A stretch of DNA of 64,000 nucleotides from Listeria grayi DSM 20601 (lineage in GTDB: Bacteria > Bacillota > Bacilli > Lactobacillales > Listeriaceae). Position numbers and translations under genes: made by a program. This document shows, piece after piece, positions 16,627 through 26,589 of the stretch. The stretch is taken from assembly GCF_000148995.1 (NCBI RefSeq), contig NZ_GL538353.1, positions 310,001 through 374,000 on the forward strand. The letters are read 5' to 3'. The notes under the pieces are model-generated. The model saw nothing but the letters and a program-made list of their open reading frames with translations. It was not told the DNA's origin and made no database searches. The stretch's first letter is position 1. The number at the start of each line of letters is the position of its first letter.

Positions 16627-17871
16627 ATGGTAGAAAATCGAGTAGTCATCACCGGAATAGGGGTTATTTCTCCGTTAGGTTTTAATAAAGAAACAGCTTG
16701 GAAGGCGCTGAAAGAGGGCGTTTCAGGAATCAGTACGATCGAAAACACAGATACTAGCGATCTAAAAGTCAAAATTGCTGGTGAAATAAGAAATATAGAG
16801 GCAGATGTAGATCTGGATAAAAAAGAACTGCGGAAATTAGATCGCTTTTCTTTATTTGCACTTGCAGCTGCCAAAGAGGCATATGCGGACAGTGATTTTG
16901 CAAACGCAGCGATCGATCCGTATCGTTTTGGAGTTTATGTCGGTTCGGGGATCGGGGGAATCCAATCTCTGATCGATAATGTAGAATTACTGAAAGAACG
17001 AGGAAGTCGCAGAGTCAGCCCCTTATTAGTACCAATGCTGATGCCGAATGCAGCTACTGCAAATATCAGTTTGGCTTTCCAAGCAAAAGGACCGACAATG
17101 TCGATCACATCAGCTTGTGCGACTAGCAATAATTCGATCGGAGAAGCCTACCGGGCAATCAAATATGGTTTTATCGACGCAGCATTTGCCGGTGGCACAG
17201 AAGCAGCGATCAATGAAGTAGCAATCGCTGGTTTCAGCAATGCGAAGGCATTATCGCAAAATAATGAACAACCCACTCAAGCTAGCAGGCCTTTCCACAA
17301 GGACCGCGATGGTTTTGTCATTGCAGAAGGAAGTACTGTTTTGATTTTAGAAAGTCTAGCAAGCGCTGAAAAGCGGGGAGCAGCGATTTATGCAGAAGTG
17401 ACAGGTTATGGTGTCGCTTCGGATGCTTATCATATCGTTGCGACTGATCCAGAGGGAAAAGGAGCAGCGAAAGCAATGGAATTTGCGCTGGAAGATGCGG
17501 GGATCACAGCTGAAGATATTGACGTCATCAGTGCCCACGCAACTAGTACGCCTGTCGGAGATGCTTCCGAAGAAAAAGCGATCCGTCAAGTTTTCACAGA
17601 TTCAGACCCATTGGTAACAGCTAATAAATCTATGACTGGCCATATGTTAGGTGCAGCCGGAGCGTTTGAAGCTTTTGCCTTAGCAAAAATGCTGCAAGAA
17701 GATGTGGTAACCCCAACGATCAACTTAGATGAGGCGCATATAGAATCGAATCTGCACATTCCCTTTATTGCGGAAAAACGCAGTCTGACATATGGTCTGT
17801 CTAATTCCTTTGGATTTGGTGGCCATAATGCAGTGCTTATTTTGAAGAAATATAAAGCTGACAAGGAGTAG
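16627..17871 (+). CDS. Beta-ketoacyl-ACP synthase II paralogue (FabF-like)
   Basis: A 414-residue condensing enzyme with the full Cys-His-His triad: Cys164 in ITSACATS, His in SAHATSTPVGD near residue 304, and His in NKSMTGHMLGAAGA near 340. The C-terminal SNSFGFGGHNA loop is present. It elongates acyl-ACP with malonyl-ACP in family terms. No acyl carrier protein, FabH or other fab gene is nearby, so it is probably a second copy in addition to the housekeeping FabF encoded elsewhere. The segment after the active-site Cys reads SNNSIGEAYRAI instead of the usual GTNAIGDAFR. A GNAT gene follows after 5 bp. A special acyl substrate, such as branched or short acyl-ACP, is possible but not shown. 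Confidence 0.85.
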   Translation: MVENRVVITGIGVISPLGFNKETAWKALKEGVSGISTIENTDTSDLKVKIAGEIRNIEADVDLDKKELRKLDRFSLFALAAAKEAYADSDFANAAIDPYRFGVYVGSGIGGIQSLIDNVELLKERGSRRVSPLLVPMLMPNAATANISLAFQAKGPTMSITSACATSNNSIGEAYRAIKYGFIDAAFAGGTEAAINEVAIAGFSNAKALSQNNEQPTQASRPFHKDRDGFVIAEGSTVLILESLASAEKRGAAIYAEVTGYGVASDAYHIVATDPEGKGAAKAMEFALEDAGITAEDIDVISAHATSTPVGDASEEKAIRQVFTDSDPLVTANKSMTGHMLGAAGAFEAFALAKMLQEDVVTPTINLDEAHIESNLHIPFIAEKRSLTYGLSNSFGFGGHNAVLILKKYKADKE

Positions 17872-17876
17872 AAACA

Positions 17877-18407
17877 ATGACAAATATTCGAATCGACATA
17901 GTAACAGCTGCAGATCAAGAAGCGCTTCACCTAGAAAATGAAGCTTTTGATGTTTTTGGTCGTCTGATCGTTTCTCGAATCAATGAAAAATGGGAATATG
18001 ACAAAGAGTTGTTTTCTGAAACAACGACAATGACTTTTCCCGATGAAGCCTATGATTATGAGCAAGTCTCCCAAAACGGGTTTGCCGTAGCTGCTTATGT
18101 GGATGAGGAATGCGTGGGACTCGCCGTGATCCAGAAGGATTGGTTCCAATATATGTACTTGATGGATTTAAAGGTAAAGCAGAAATACCGGAAATCCGGG
18201 ATCGCCAAGTTGTTGATCGCACGCGCAAAGGAAGAAGCAGTGCAACTTGGAAAACGTGGGATCTATACGATCGGGCAAGATAATAATTTGGCAGCTTGCC
18301 TATTTTATCTGCACAGCGGTTTTCGGATCGGTGGCCTAAATACAGATGTATACAAGCATACCCGGCAAGAGGGCAAGGCAGATATTTATTTTTATTTAGA
18401 GGACTAA
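17877..18407 (+). CDS. GNAT acetyltransferase, streptothricin acetyltransferase (SatA)-like
   Basis: A 176-residue GNAT protein. The N-terminal segment LENEAFDVFGRLIVS followed by FPDEAYDYEQV matches the SatA/YyaR type, which acetylates the beta-lysine amine of streptothricin. The acetyl-CoA loop is KYRKSGIAKLLI (about residues 103-114), and the late GQDNNLAACLFYLHSGF stretch is typical. It starts 5 bp after the FabF-like stop, so the two are translated from one message. Resistance to streptothricin is a family property; here the natural substrate is unknown. Confidence 0.78.
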   Translation: MTNIRIDIVTAADQEALHLENEAFDVFGRLIVSRINEKWEYDKELFSETTTMTFPDEAYDYEQVSQNGFAVAAYVDEECVGLAVIQKDWFQYMYLMDLKVKQKYRKSGIAKLLIARAKEEAVQLGKRGIYTIGQDNNLAACLFYLHSGFRIGGLNTDVYKHTRQEGKADIYFYLED

Positions 18408-18408
18408 C

Positions 18409-18439
18409 AAAAGGATGGGAATTGTTCCCATCCTTTTTT
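18409..18439. terminator. Bidirectional terminator between GNAT and LysR genes
   Basis: A perfect stem (AAAAGGATGGGAA / TTCCCATCCTTTT) with a 3-nt loop and T-run lies between convergent genes. Confidence 0.87.
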
Positions 18440-19325
18440 ATATGAAAATAGAACTGGCTTCGACTAGCTTTTTCTTTAATTGCTTTTCATAGCCAGTAAA
18501 CGGGTAAAGGTCGTTTACCCATAAATAAATATAAAAATAAAGCGGATCTTTCAAACGCAGTGTGACCATATTTCGCTGCGTGCCGACTGAAGAACGGATC
18601 ATCAGCCCAACGCCGATATCGGAAGAAATAAGTGATTTTGCTGTTTGCAGCTCATCTGTATAATAAAAATTATTGATTTCTTCTTCCATCCCGTTTGCGT
18701 GACATGTTTTCTCCAAAATATCGCTTTGCAGAAATCCTTTCCCCAAGGAAATGAAGCGGGAACCCTTTAATTCGGAAAACGCGATTGTCTTCTTTTTGGC
18801 AAGCGGATGTAACTCTGAAACGCAGACCACAAACTCGTCGCGCGCAATGAAATACGATTCCAGATTTGCTGGTTTTTCCTCCGTCGCAGAACCGATAAAT
18901 GCCATATCTACTTCGCCGTCTTTCAAAAGTTGATGCATCTCGATCGAGCCCGTTTCCACTGTGGAAAAGGCATTGATTTCTTCCGTTGAGAGCTGTTTCA
19001 TGATCTCGGGGAAAAAATAAGCACCGATGATTGGAGGAACGCCTAGTTTTAATTTTCGAGAGGGAGTGTTGCTGACTTCTTCCCGCATTCGTTCAACATC
19101 ATGGATAATGATTTTGGCGTAATCCAGCATTTTTTCACCGGCTGGCGTTAAATAAAGGGGTTTTTGACCACGACCACGAATTAGCAGCTGTTGTCCCATT
19201 TCTTCTTCTAAACGATGGATACTCATCGAGATCGAAGGCTGAGAAACAAACAGCTTTTCAGAAGCTTTTGTAAAATTATGCGTTTCGCAAAGGGTAATAA
19301 AATACTGCAAGTCGCTTAAAATCAT
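18438..19325 (-). CDS. LysR-family transcriptional regulator
   Basis: A 295-residue LysR protein. The N-terminal winged HTH (residues 1-60) contains FTKASEKLFVSQPSISMSIHRLEEEMG, and the effector domain follows from about residue 90 with KLGVPPIIGAYFFPEI. An AGGAGG ribosome site precedes the ATG. The next gene on its left is convergent and separated by a terminator; upstream lies yeeI on the same strand, with a large hairpin in between. No obvious target gene is divergent, so the effector and regulon cannot be guessed. Confidence 0.87.
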   Translation of the reverse strand: MILSDLQYFITLCETHNFTKASEKLFVSQPSISMSIHRLEEEMGQQLLIRGRGQKPLYLTPAGEKMLDYAKIIIHDVERMREEVSNTPSRKLKLGVPPIIGAYFFPEIMKQLSTEEINAFSTVETGSIEMHQLLKDGEVDMAFIGSATEEKPANLESYFIARDEFVVCVSELHPLAKKKTIAFSELKGSRFISLGKGFLQSDILEKTCHANGMEEEINNFYYTDELQTAKSLISSDIGVGLMIRSSVGTQRNMVTLRLKDPLYFYIYLWVNDLYPFTGYEKQLKKKLVEASSIFI

Positions 19326-19353
19326 GTGTATCCTCCTCTCTTGGAAAAGTAAA

Positions 19354-19421
19354 GCAGGGTGGCAGATGCTTTAATTCGTCCTCGTTAAAGGCCTATAATG
19401 TAAGCACATTTGCCACCCTGC
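19354..19421 (-). other. Long-range perfect inverted repeat between yeeI and lysR
   Basis: Arms GCAGGGTGGCA (19354-19364) and TGCCACCCTGC (19411-19421) are perfectly complementary over 11 bp and enclose 46 nt. In the minus-strand transcript the second arm is followed by TTTACTTTT, so it can be the yeeI terminator with an unusually large loop, or a regulatory structure in the lysR leader. Confidence 0.5.
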
Positions 19422-19438
19422 AAAATCGGAGTTATTAA

Positions 19439-20158
19439 TTAGTCGTCTAATGCCACATTATGATAGACTTTTTGGACATCTTCCAAGTCTTCTAATGTGT
19501 CGATCAACCGCTCGAATTTCTCCAGGTCTTCTCCTTCGAGTGGTACTTCGTTTTGAGGGATCATTTCGATCTCAGCGATTGTAAATTCTTCAATACCAGC
19601 GGATTTCAATGCTTCTTGAACCGCATGGAAGTCATCCGGTTCAGCATAAATGATGACTTGGTCTTCTTCTATAAAGATATCGCGGGCATCAATATCCGCT
19701 TCCATCAATAGTTCCAAGACTTCCTCTTCTTCTTTTCCGGTGATCCCGAAGATGGCTGTATCATCAAACATGTACGCAACAGAACCGCTCACGCCCATAT
19801 TTCCGCCATTTTTATTATAAGCAGCACGAACATCAGAAGCAGTGCGGTTGACGTTATTGGTCAGTGCATCCACGATGATCATGGAACCATTTGGTCCAAA
19901 ACCTTCGTAACGAAGTTCTGAATAAGTTTCGTCGCCTGTGCCTTTTGCTTTTTCAATGGCGCGGTCAATGACGTGTTTCGGCACATTATAAGTCTTGGCA
20001 CGTTCAATAACAAAGCGCAATTTTTGGTTAGCATGTGGATCTGGTTCTCCTGATTTTGCAGCTACATAAATTTCGATACCGAATTTTGCATAGATGCGAC
20101 TTGTATTTTTGTCTTTAGAAGCCTTTTTTTCCTTAATATTTGCCCATTTACGGCCCAT
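19439..20158 (-). CDS. yeeI: YebC/PmpR-family protein, YeeI type
   Basis: About 239 residues from the ATG at 20158 ([16 protein letters not shown]); an upstream in-frame GTG would add three residues not typical of the family. The YebC fold is shown by [62 protein letters not shown] and [15 protein letters not shown]. This is the second Firmicute paralogue (YeeI of B. subtilis), distinct from the MSGHSKW-type YebC. Members bind DNA or act on ribosomes stalled at poly-proline; the function of the YeeI branch is not settled. The PhnA-like gene is divergent. Confidence 0.88.
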   Translation of the reverse strand: MGRKWANIKEKKASKDKNTSRIYAKFGIEIYVAAKSGEPDPHANQKLRFVIERAKTYNVPKHVIDRAIEKAKGTGDETYSELRYEGFGPNGSMIIVDALTNNVNRTASDVRAAYNKNGGNMGVSGSVAYMFDDTAIFGITGKEEEEVLELLMEADIDARDIFIEEDQVIIYAEPDDFHAVQEALKSAGIEEFTIAEIEMIPQNEVPLEGEDLEKFERLIDTLEDLEDVQKVYHNVALDD

Positions 20159-20293
20159 ATTCTCCACTCACTTTCTAATTCGGTGTTAAACACTCTTTCC
20201 TATTATAAAGAAAACATCGCCTTTTGTTAAGTAATAATTTGAAAAGCATACGAAATTCAGTATACTTAATAGTAGAGAACAGGAGGAATCAAG

Positions 20294-20632
20294 ATGCAAC
20301 CCTTACCAAAATGCCCAGAATGCCAGTCCGAATATACCTATGAAGACGGAGCAATGCTGGTTTGTCCGGAATGCGGACATGAATGGTCGCCAGAGGAAAC
20401 AGCGGCCCAAGATGCAGGATTGATCGTCAAAGATGCAAATGGCGCTCTATTGAACGACGGCGACAGCGTTACGATCATTAAAGATTTAAAAGTAAAAGGG
20501 AGTTCCACTCCACTTAAAATCGGGACAAAAGTAAAAAACATCCGACTTGTAGAGGGCGATCATAATATAGATTGCAAAATTACAGGCTTCGGAGCAATGA
20601 AGTTAAAATCCGAATTTGTAAAAAAAGCTTGA
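20294..20632 (+). CDS. PhnA/YjdM-like zinc-ribbon protein
   Basis: A 112-residue cytoplasmic protein. The N-terminal zinc ribbon has two CPEC-type pairs ([10 protein letters not shown] and [10 protein letters not shown], about residues 7-37). The C-terminal domain is a small SH3-like barrel containing [16 protein letters not shown] and [18 protein letters not shown]. This is the PhnA (YjdM) family, once linked to alkylphosphonate use but not required for it. There are no phosphonate genes in the window. AGGAGG precedes the ATG. Real function unknown. Confidence 0.85.
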   Translation: MQPLPKCPECQSEYTYEDGAMLVCPECGHEWSPEETAAQDAGLIVKDANGALLNDGDSVTIIKDLKVKGSSTPLKIGTKVKNIRLVEGDHNIDCKITGFGAMKLKSEFVKKA

Positions 20633-20638
20633 TCAAAA

Positions 20639-20668
20639 GAGAGCTGCACCTTAGGGGGCGGCTTTTTT
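20639..20668 (+). terminator. Terminator after phnA-like gene
   Basis: A short GC-rich stem (AGCTGC / GCGGCT, with a G-T pair) is followed by a run of T. Confidence 0.6.
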
Positions 20669-20701
20669 CTGTGAATTCCCAGAAAAGTCACGCAAGACCG
20701 A

Positions 20702-20746
20702 ATATAGCGCTTACATGTTTACAAAATACTTTTGACAGGGTATGAT
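20702..20746 (+). promoter_or_regulatory. deoC promoter with cre-like site
   Basis: TTTACA (20718-20723), a 17-bp spacer and TATGAT (20741-20746) form the promoter. ATATAGCGCTTACA (20702-20715), overlapping the area just upstream of the -35, keeps the right half of a cre site but lacks the initial TG. Confidence 0.55.
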
Positions 20747-20782
20747 GAAAGTAATTTAACAGAGAAAAGAGGGGTAATTTTC

Positions 20783-21448
20783 ATGGAATTAGCAAAACTG
20801 ATCGATCACACAGCGTTAAAACCTGAAACAACAAAAGCACAAATCACGCAATTGTGCAAAGAAGCAAAGGAATATGGATTTGCGTCTGTATGTGTCAACC
20901 CAACTTGGGTAAAACTGGCAGCCGAACTTTTAGCAGGATCGGATGTAAAAGTTTGTACCGTAATCGGTTTTCCATTAGGAGCCAATACTTCTGCTGTGAA
21001 GGCGTTTGAAGCAAAAGACGCGATCGCAAACGGAGCAGGCGAAGTGGATATGGTTATCAATATCGCGGCTTTGAAAGATAAAGATGATGCTTTGGTAGAA
21101 AGTGATATTCGTGCAGTCGTAGAAGCGGCTAACGGAACTTTGGTAAAAGTTATCATCGAAACAAGTTTATTATCCGATGAAGAAAAGGTTCGCGCTTGCG
21201 AGATCGCTGTAAAAGCTGGAACGGATTTTGTTAAAACATCAACAGGTTTTTCAACTGGTGGAGCGACGAAAGAAGATGTTGCATTGATGCGTAAGACTGT
21301 AGGACCAACAATTGGTGTGAAGGCATCAGGCGGTGTACGAACCAAACAAGATGTAGAAGATATGGTAGCAGCAGGAGCGACGAGAATTGGCGCTAGTGCA
21401 GGGGTAGCAATTGTTTCAGGGGATCAGACAAGTAAGTCAGATTACTAA
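20783..21448 (+). CDS. deoC: Deoxyribose-phosphate aldolase
   Basis: 221 residues from the ATG at 20783, which has AGAGGGG upstream; the open frame extends to 20732 but that start has no ribosome site. It is a class I aldolase barrel: [11 protein letters not shown] at the N-terminus, VIGFPLGAN, the catalytic lysines in [10 protein letters not shown] and [11 protein letters not shown], and [11 protein letters not shown]. It cleaves 2-deoxyribose 5-phosphate to acetaldehyde and glyceraldehyde 3-phosphate. It is the first gene of the nucleoside salvage cluster with nupC, deoB, pdp and cdd, where it does the last step. Confidence 0.95.
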   Translation: MELAKLIDHTALKPETTKAQITQLCKEAKEYGFASVCVNPTWVKLAAELLAGSDVKVCTVIGFPLGANTSAVKAFEAKDAIANGAGEVDMVINIAALKDKDDALVESDIRAVVEAANGTLVKVIIETSLLSDEEKVRACEIAVKAGTDFVKTSTGFSTGGATKEDVALMRKTVGPTIGVKASGGVRTKQDVEDMVAAGATRIGASAGVAIVSGDQTSKSDY

Positions 21449-21520
21449 AAAATAGCAATTTATGGTTAGCGAGATGAAAGAAAACGCTGTATCGTAAAAC
21501 GGTTTACTTGTTCAGGTAAC

Positions 21521-21534
21521 TGTAAACGGTGTCA
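21521..21534 (+). promoter_or_regulatory. CcpA cre site between deoC and nupC
   Basis: TGTAAACGGTGTCA agrees with the consensus TGWAANCGNTNNCA at every position. It lies 33 bp before the nupC start in a 118-bp gap, so catabolite repression may act inside the operon. Confidence 0.65.
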
Positions 21535-21566
21535 GCATAGCTGTAAATGTTTTTGGAGGTTTTGTT

Positions 21567-22748
21567 TTGAAGTATCTAGTAGGAATCGTTGGATTGATTG
21601 TATTTTTAGTCATTGCGTGGCTGGCAAGTAATAATAAGAAGCAAGTAAAATATCGGCCTGTGATCGTAATGCTTGTACTACAGTTTGTGTTAGGTTTTTT
21701 ACTACTGAATACCGGCGTGGGGAATTTCTTGATCAAAGGAATCGCAAATGGCTTTAACCATTTGTTATCTTATGCCAATAGCGGTGTCGAGTTTGTATTC
21801 GGCAATCTTGTCAAGCATGATCAGGCTACTTTCTTCTTAGGTGTTTTGATGCCGATCATCTTTATTTCAGCCTTGATCGGAATCTTGCAACATTGGAAGA
21901 TCCTACCGTTCATCGTCAAATGGATCGGGGTCCTTTTGAGTAAAGTCAACGGAATGGGAAAACTAGAATCTTATAACGCAGTCGCGTCCGCTATTCTGGG
22001 ACAATCGGAAGTCTTTATTTCCGTAAAAAAACAATTAGGGCGTCTGCCGGCGAATCGCTTGTATACATTATGTGCTTCCGCGATGTCGACAGTTTCGATG
22101 TCGATCGTTGGTTCATATATGACACTGCTTCAGCCACGTTATGTGGTTACGGCGCTCGTGCTCAATTTGTTTGGCGGATTTATCATCGCATCGATCATCA
22201 ATCCATATAAAGTTGATCCAGACGAAGATATTTTAGAAGTTCAAGAAGAAGAGAAACAATCGTTTTTTGAAGTATTAGGCGAATATATCATGGATGGTTT
22301 CAAAGTAGCCATTACAGTAGCGGCGATGCTTATCGGGTTTGTAGCGATCATTGCATTGATCAATGCACTTTTCAGCGGTATCATCGGTATTTCTTTCCAA
22401 GATCTATTAGGTTATATTTTTGCGCCATTTGCCTTCTTGATGGGTGTCCCCTGGGATGAAGCTGTCAAAGCAGGAAGTATCATGGCAACGAAATTGGTTT
22501 CGAATGAATTTGTGGCAATGACGACACTTAGCCAAGGGCATTTTTCGTTCAGTGGCAGAACCACAGCGATCATATCGGTTTTCTTGGTTTCCTTTGCCAA
22601 CTTTTCTTCGATCGGAATCATTTCCGGCGCTGTAAAAGGTCTGCATGAGAAGCAAGGAAATGTCGTAGCAAAATTTGGATTAAAATTATTATTCGGCGCG
22701 ACGCTGGTAAGTTTTGTCAGCGCAACGATCGTCGGATTGATTTATTAA
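21567..22748 (+). CDS. nupC: Concentrative nucleoside transporter (CNT family)
   Basis: A 393-residue membrane protein of the NupC type, with a TTG start after TTGGAGGT. It has about ten membrane segments. CNT signatures include [16 protein letters not shown] (about residues 145-160), [13 protein letters not shown] and [21 protein letters not shown] near the C-terminus. It imports nucleosides with protons or sodium ions. Its place between deoC and the intracellular enzymes deoB, pdp and cdd fits uptake of deoxyribonucleosides and cytidine. Confidence 0.93.
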   Translation: MKYLVGIVGLIVFLVIAWLASNNKKQVKYRPVIVMLVLQFVLGFLLLNTGVGNFLIKGIANGFNHLLSYANSGVEFVFGNLVKHDQATFFLGVLMPIIFISALIGILQHWKILPFIVKWIGVLLSKVNGMGKLESYNAVASAILGQSEVFISVKKQLGRLPANRLYTLCASAMSTVSMSIVGSYMTLLQPRYVVTALVLNLFGGFIIASIINPYKVDPDEDILEVQEEEKQSFFEVLGEYIMDGFKVAITVAAMLIGFVAIIALINALFSGIIGISFQDLLGYIFAPFAFLMGVPWDEAVKAGSIMATKLVSNEFVAMTTLSQGHFSFSGRTTAIISVFLVSFANFSSIGIISGAVKGLHEKQGNVVAKFGLKLLFGATLVSFVSATIVGLIY

Positions 22749-22769
22749 ATAGAAGAGGAGCGGATTTAA

Positions 22770-23954
22770 ATGGTAGAAGCATTCAAACGTATTCATGTGA
22801 TTGTAATGGACTCAGTAGGTATCGGGGAAGCACCTGATGCAGCGGAGTTTGATGATTTTGATGTCGATACATTAGGCCACATTGCTGGTAGCCGTGGTGG
22901 TCTGAAAATGCCAAATATGGCAAAACTAGGATTATCGAATATTCGTGAGATCGAAGGCGTACCAAAAGCAGATGCGCCGCTTGCATATTATACGAAAATG
23001 CAGGAAGTTTCTGCAGGAAAAGATACCATGACAGGACATTGGGAAATCATGGGGCTGTTCATTGATAAACCTTTCCGCGTTTTCCCAGATGGCTTCCCAG
23101 ATGAATTGATCCAAAAAATCGAGGATTTCTCTGGTCGCAAAGTTATTGGAAATAAGCCAGCCAGCGGGACAGAGATTATGGAAGAACTAGGCGAGGAGCA
23201 ACTTAAAACCGGTGCATTGATCGTCTACACTTCGGCGGATTCCGTACTGCAGATCGCAGCAAATGAAGAGATCATTCCGCTAGAAGAATTATATCGCATT
23301 TGTGAATACTGCCGTGAGATCACACGTGATGAACCTTATATGCTTGGTCGCATCATTGCTAGACCATTTGTCGGTAAAACCAAGGAAACATTTGAAAGAA
23401 CTTCCAATCGCCATGACTATGCCTTGAAGCCATTCGGCGCAACAGTGATGAATGCGTTAGAAGACGGCGGTTTGGATTCAATCGCGCTTGGAAAGATCTC
23501 CGACATTTTCGATAATGAAGGCGTAACGAAATCGATCCGTACCAAATCCAATATGGACGGCATGGACAAATTTATCGACTTATTAGAAGAAGATTTCCAT
23601 GGCATGAGCTTCCTGAACTTAGTAGACTTCGATGCTCTTTATGGGCACCGCCGTGATCCAGAAGGCTACGGAAAAGCGCTTGAAGACTTCGACAGCCGTT
23701 TGCCGGAAGTATTTGCAAATCTCAAAGAAGATGACTTACTACTGATTACCGCTGATCACGGGAATGACCCGACGTATCGCGGAACAGATCACACTCGTGA
23801 ATATGTACCGCTGATTGCTTTCTCGAAACGCTTTAATGGTGGTTCTGACCTAGGACTGCGTAAAACGTATTCTGATCTAGGTGCAACAGTTGCAGATAAT
23901 TTTAAAGTGAAAATGCCGGAATACGGCACTAGCTTTTTAGATCAATTGAAATAA
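22770..23954 (+). CDS. deoB: Phosphopentomutase
   Basis: A 394-residue enzyme of the alkaline phosphatase superfamily. Metal ligands are visible in [10 protein letters not shown] (about residues 11-20), in KDTMTGHWE and in [12 protein letters not shown], and the [10 protein letters not shown] segment follows. It moves phosphate between C1 and C5 of (deoxy)ribose, linking the phosphorylase Pdp to the aldolase DeoC. AGAGGAG precedes the ATG. It lies between nupC and pdp with gaps of about 20 bp. Confidence 0.96.
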   Translation: MVEAFKRIHVIVMDSVGIGEAPDAAEFDDFDVDTLGHIAGSRGGLKMPNMAKLGLSNIREIEGVPKADAPLAYYTKMQEVSAGKDTMTGHWEIMGLFIDKPFRVFPDGFPDELIQKIEDFSGRKVIGNKPASGTEIMEELGEEQLKTGALIVYTSADSVLQIAANEEIIPLEELYRICEYCREITRDEPYMLGRIIARPFVGKTKETFERTSNRHDYALKPFGATVMNALEDGGLDSIALGKISDIFDNEGVTKSIRTKSNMDGMDKFIDLLEEDFHGMSFLNLVDFDALYGHRRDPEGYGKALEDFDSRLPEVFANLKEDDLLLITADHGNDPTYRGTDHTREYVPLIAFSKRFNGGSDLGLRKTYSDLGATVADNFKVKMPEYGTSFLDQLK

Positions 23955-23974
23955 GAAGGGATGGATGAAAAGCA

Positions 23975-25685
<1,711 letters not shown>

Positions 25686-25687
25686 AC

Positions 25688-25729
25688 AAAAGACTTGGAG
25701 GTGACAAATAGGCCTCTAAGTCTTTTTTG
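25688..25729 (+). terminator. Terminator of the deoC-cdd cluster
   Basis: Stem AAAGACTTGGAGG / CCTCTAAGTCTTT with one mismatch, followed by six T. Confidence 0.85.
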
Positions 25730-25751
25730 TGTTATTCTAAAAGCATATCGA

Positions 25752-25850
25752 ACACTGGGGAAGCGAAACGCTGAGATAGGTGTTGTGTCGGGTCTCTTTG
25801 AACTTGATTTAGGTCGCAGGTTTACAGTTAGCATTGCCGGTTTATGGGGT
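25752..25850 (+). promoter_or_regulatory. Degenerate TPP (thi-box) riboswitch-like leader of tenA
   Basis: The 5' half fits the thi-box well: ACTGGGGAAGCG, then CGCTGAGATAGG (25769-25780), then GGTC-TCTTTGAACTTGAT (25791-25808), where the consensus has GAACCTGAT. The following helix is disturbed. Instead of the compact CTGG-ATAATGCCAG element there is TTAGGTCGCAGG and, about 20 nt later, TTAGCATTGCCGG. No clear terminator lies before tenA. The position, directly ahead of a thiamine salvage gene, supports the call. Whether it still binds thiamine pyrophosphate is uncertain. Confidence 0.5.
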
Positions 25851-25879
25851 TTGTTCCATTGTCTAAAGGAGGAAAAAAG

Positions 25880-26572
25880 ATGTTGTTTTCAGAGCATTTA
25901 AAAGAAGAAGCACAGCCGATCTTGGCAGCGATCCACGATCATCCGTTTGTTGTCGGAATCGGGGAGGGAAAGCTACCAAGAGAAGCGCTGCAGTTTTATA
26001 TCGAACAAGATACGAATTATTTGAAAGCCTTTGCGAAAATTTACGCAGCGGCAATCATGAAATGCGACAATAAAGCGGATATGGCGTTCTTTTCAGAACA
26101 GATCGATCTCACTTTACATAGTGAAGTAACGCCGCATCAGCTTTTTTCAGAAGTAGCTGCGATTGATTATGAAGCCCATACACATGCAGATTTAGCGCCG
26201 ACAGCTTATTTATATAACGAACATATGTATAACGCTGCAAGAGAAGGCAGCTTGCTGGATATTGTAGCTTCCTTGGCGCCATGTCCATGGACTTATGAAG
26301 AAATCGCAGTCGCACATACGGTGAGCGGTAAAAACGAAGCAACAAATCCTTTTGCCAAGTGGATCGATTTTTATCATCCGAATGTGGGAGAAGAAAGTGC
26401 CACTGCGAAATTATTCTATCTACTTGACCGAGAAGCTGCACAATCAAATGAAGCAGCGCGCGAAAAAGCCAAACAACGCTTTTTACGAAGCTGCGAATTA
26501 GAATGGCATTTTTGGGAAATGGCCTACCATCAGATCGACTGGCGGTTTTCTGCAAAACAAGCAATCAAATAA
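25880..26572 (+). CDS. tenA: Thiaminase II / aminopyrimidine aminohydrolase
   Basis: 230 residues from the ATG at 25880, which has AAAGGAGGA upstream; the frame is open from 25844 without a ribosome site. It is an all-helical TenA protein with the active-site Cys in LAPCPWTYEEI (about residue 137), the YIEQDTNYLKAFAKIYA segment, and the late catalytic Glu in ELEWHFWEMAYH. TenA salvages aminopyrimidine from degraded thiamine. No thiM, thiD or thiE follows, unlike the usual Listeria tenA operon. The next gene encodes a hydroxyacid dehydrogenase 17 bp downstream. Confidence 0.92.
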   Translation: MLFSEHLKEEAQPILAAIHDHPFVVGIGEGKLPREALQFYIEQDTNYLKAFAKIYAAAIMKCDNKADMAFFSEQIDLTLHSEVTPHQLFSEVAAIDYEAHTHADLAPTAYLYNEHMYNAAREGSLLDIVASLAPCPWTYEEIAVAHTVSGKNEATNPFAKWIDFYHPNVGEESATAKLFYLLDREAAQSNEAAREKAKQRFLRSCELEWHFWEMAYHQIDWRFSAKQAIK

Positions 26573-26589
26573 AAGGAGTTGGCAGGGAA

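Noticed and set aside
19354-19421. Possible T-box leader for lysR because of the GGGTGG motif in the hairpin
   Set aside because: No specifier loop, no antiterminator alternative and no tRNA-related downstream gene. The motif is simply part of the inverted repeat arm.
20806-21345. 179-codon open frame on the minus strand within deoC
   Set aside because: It is a mirror of deoC codons without a ribosome site, and deoC itself is unambiguous.
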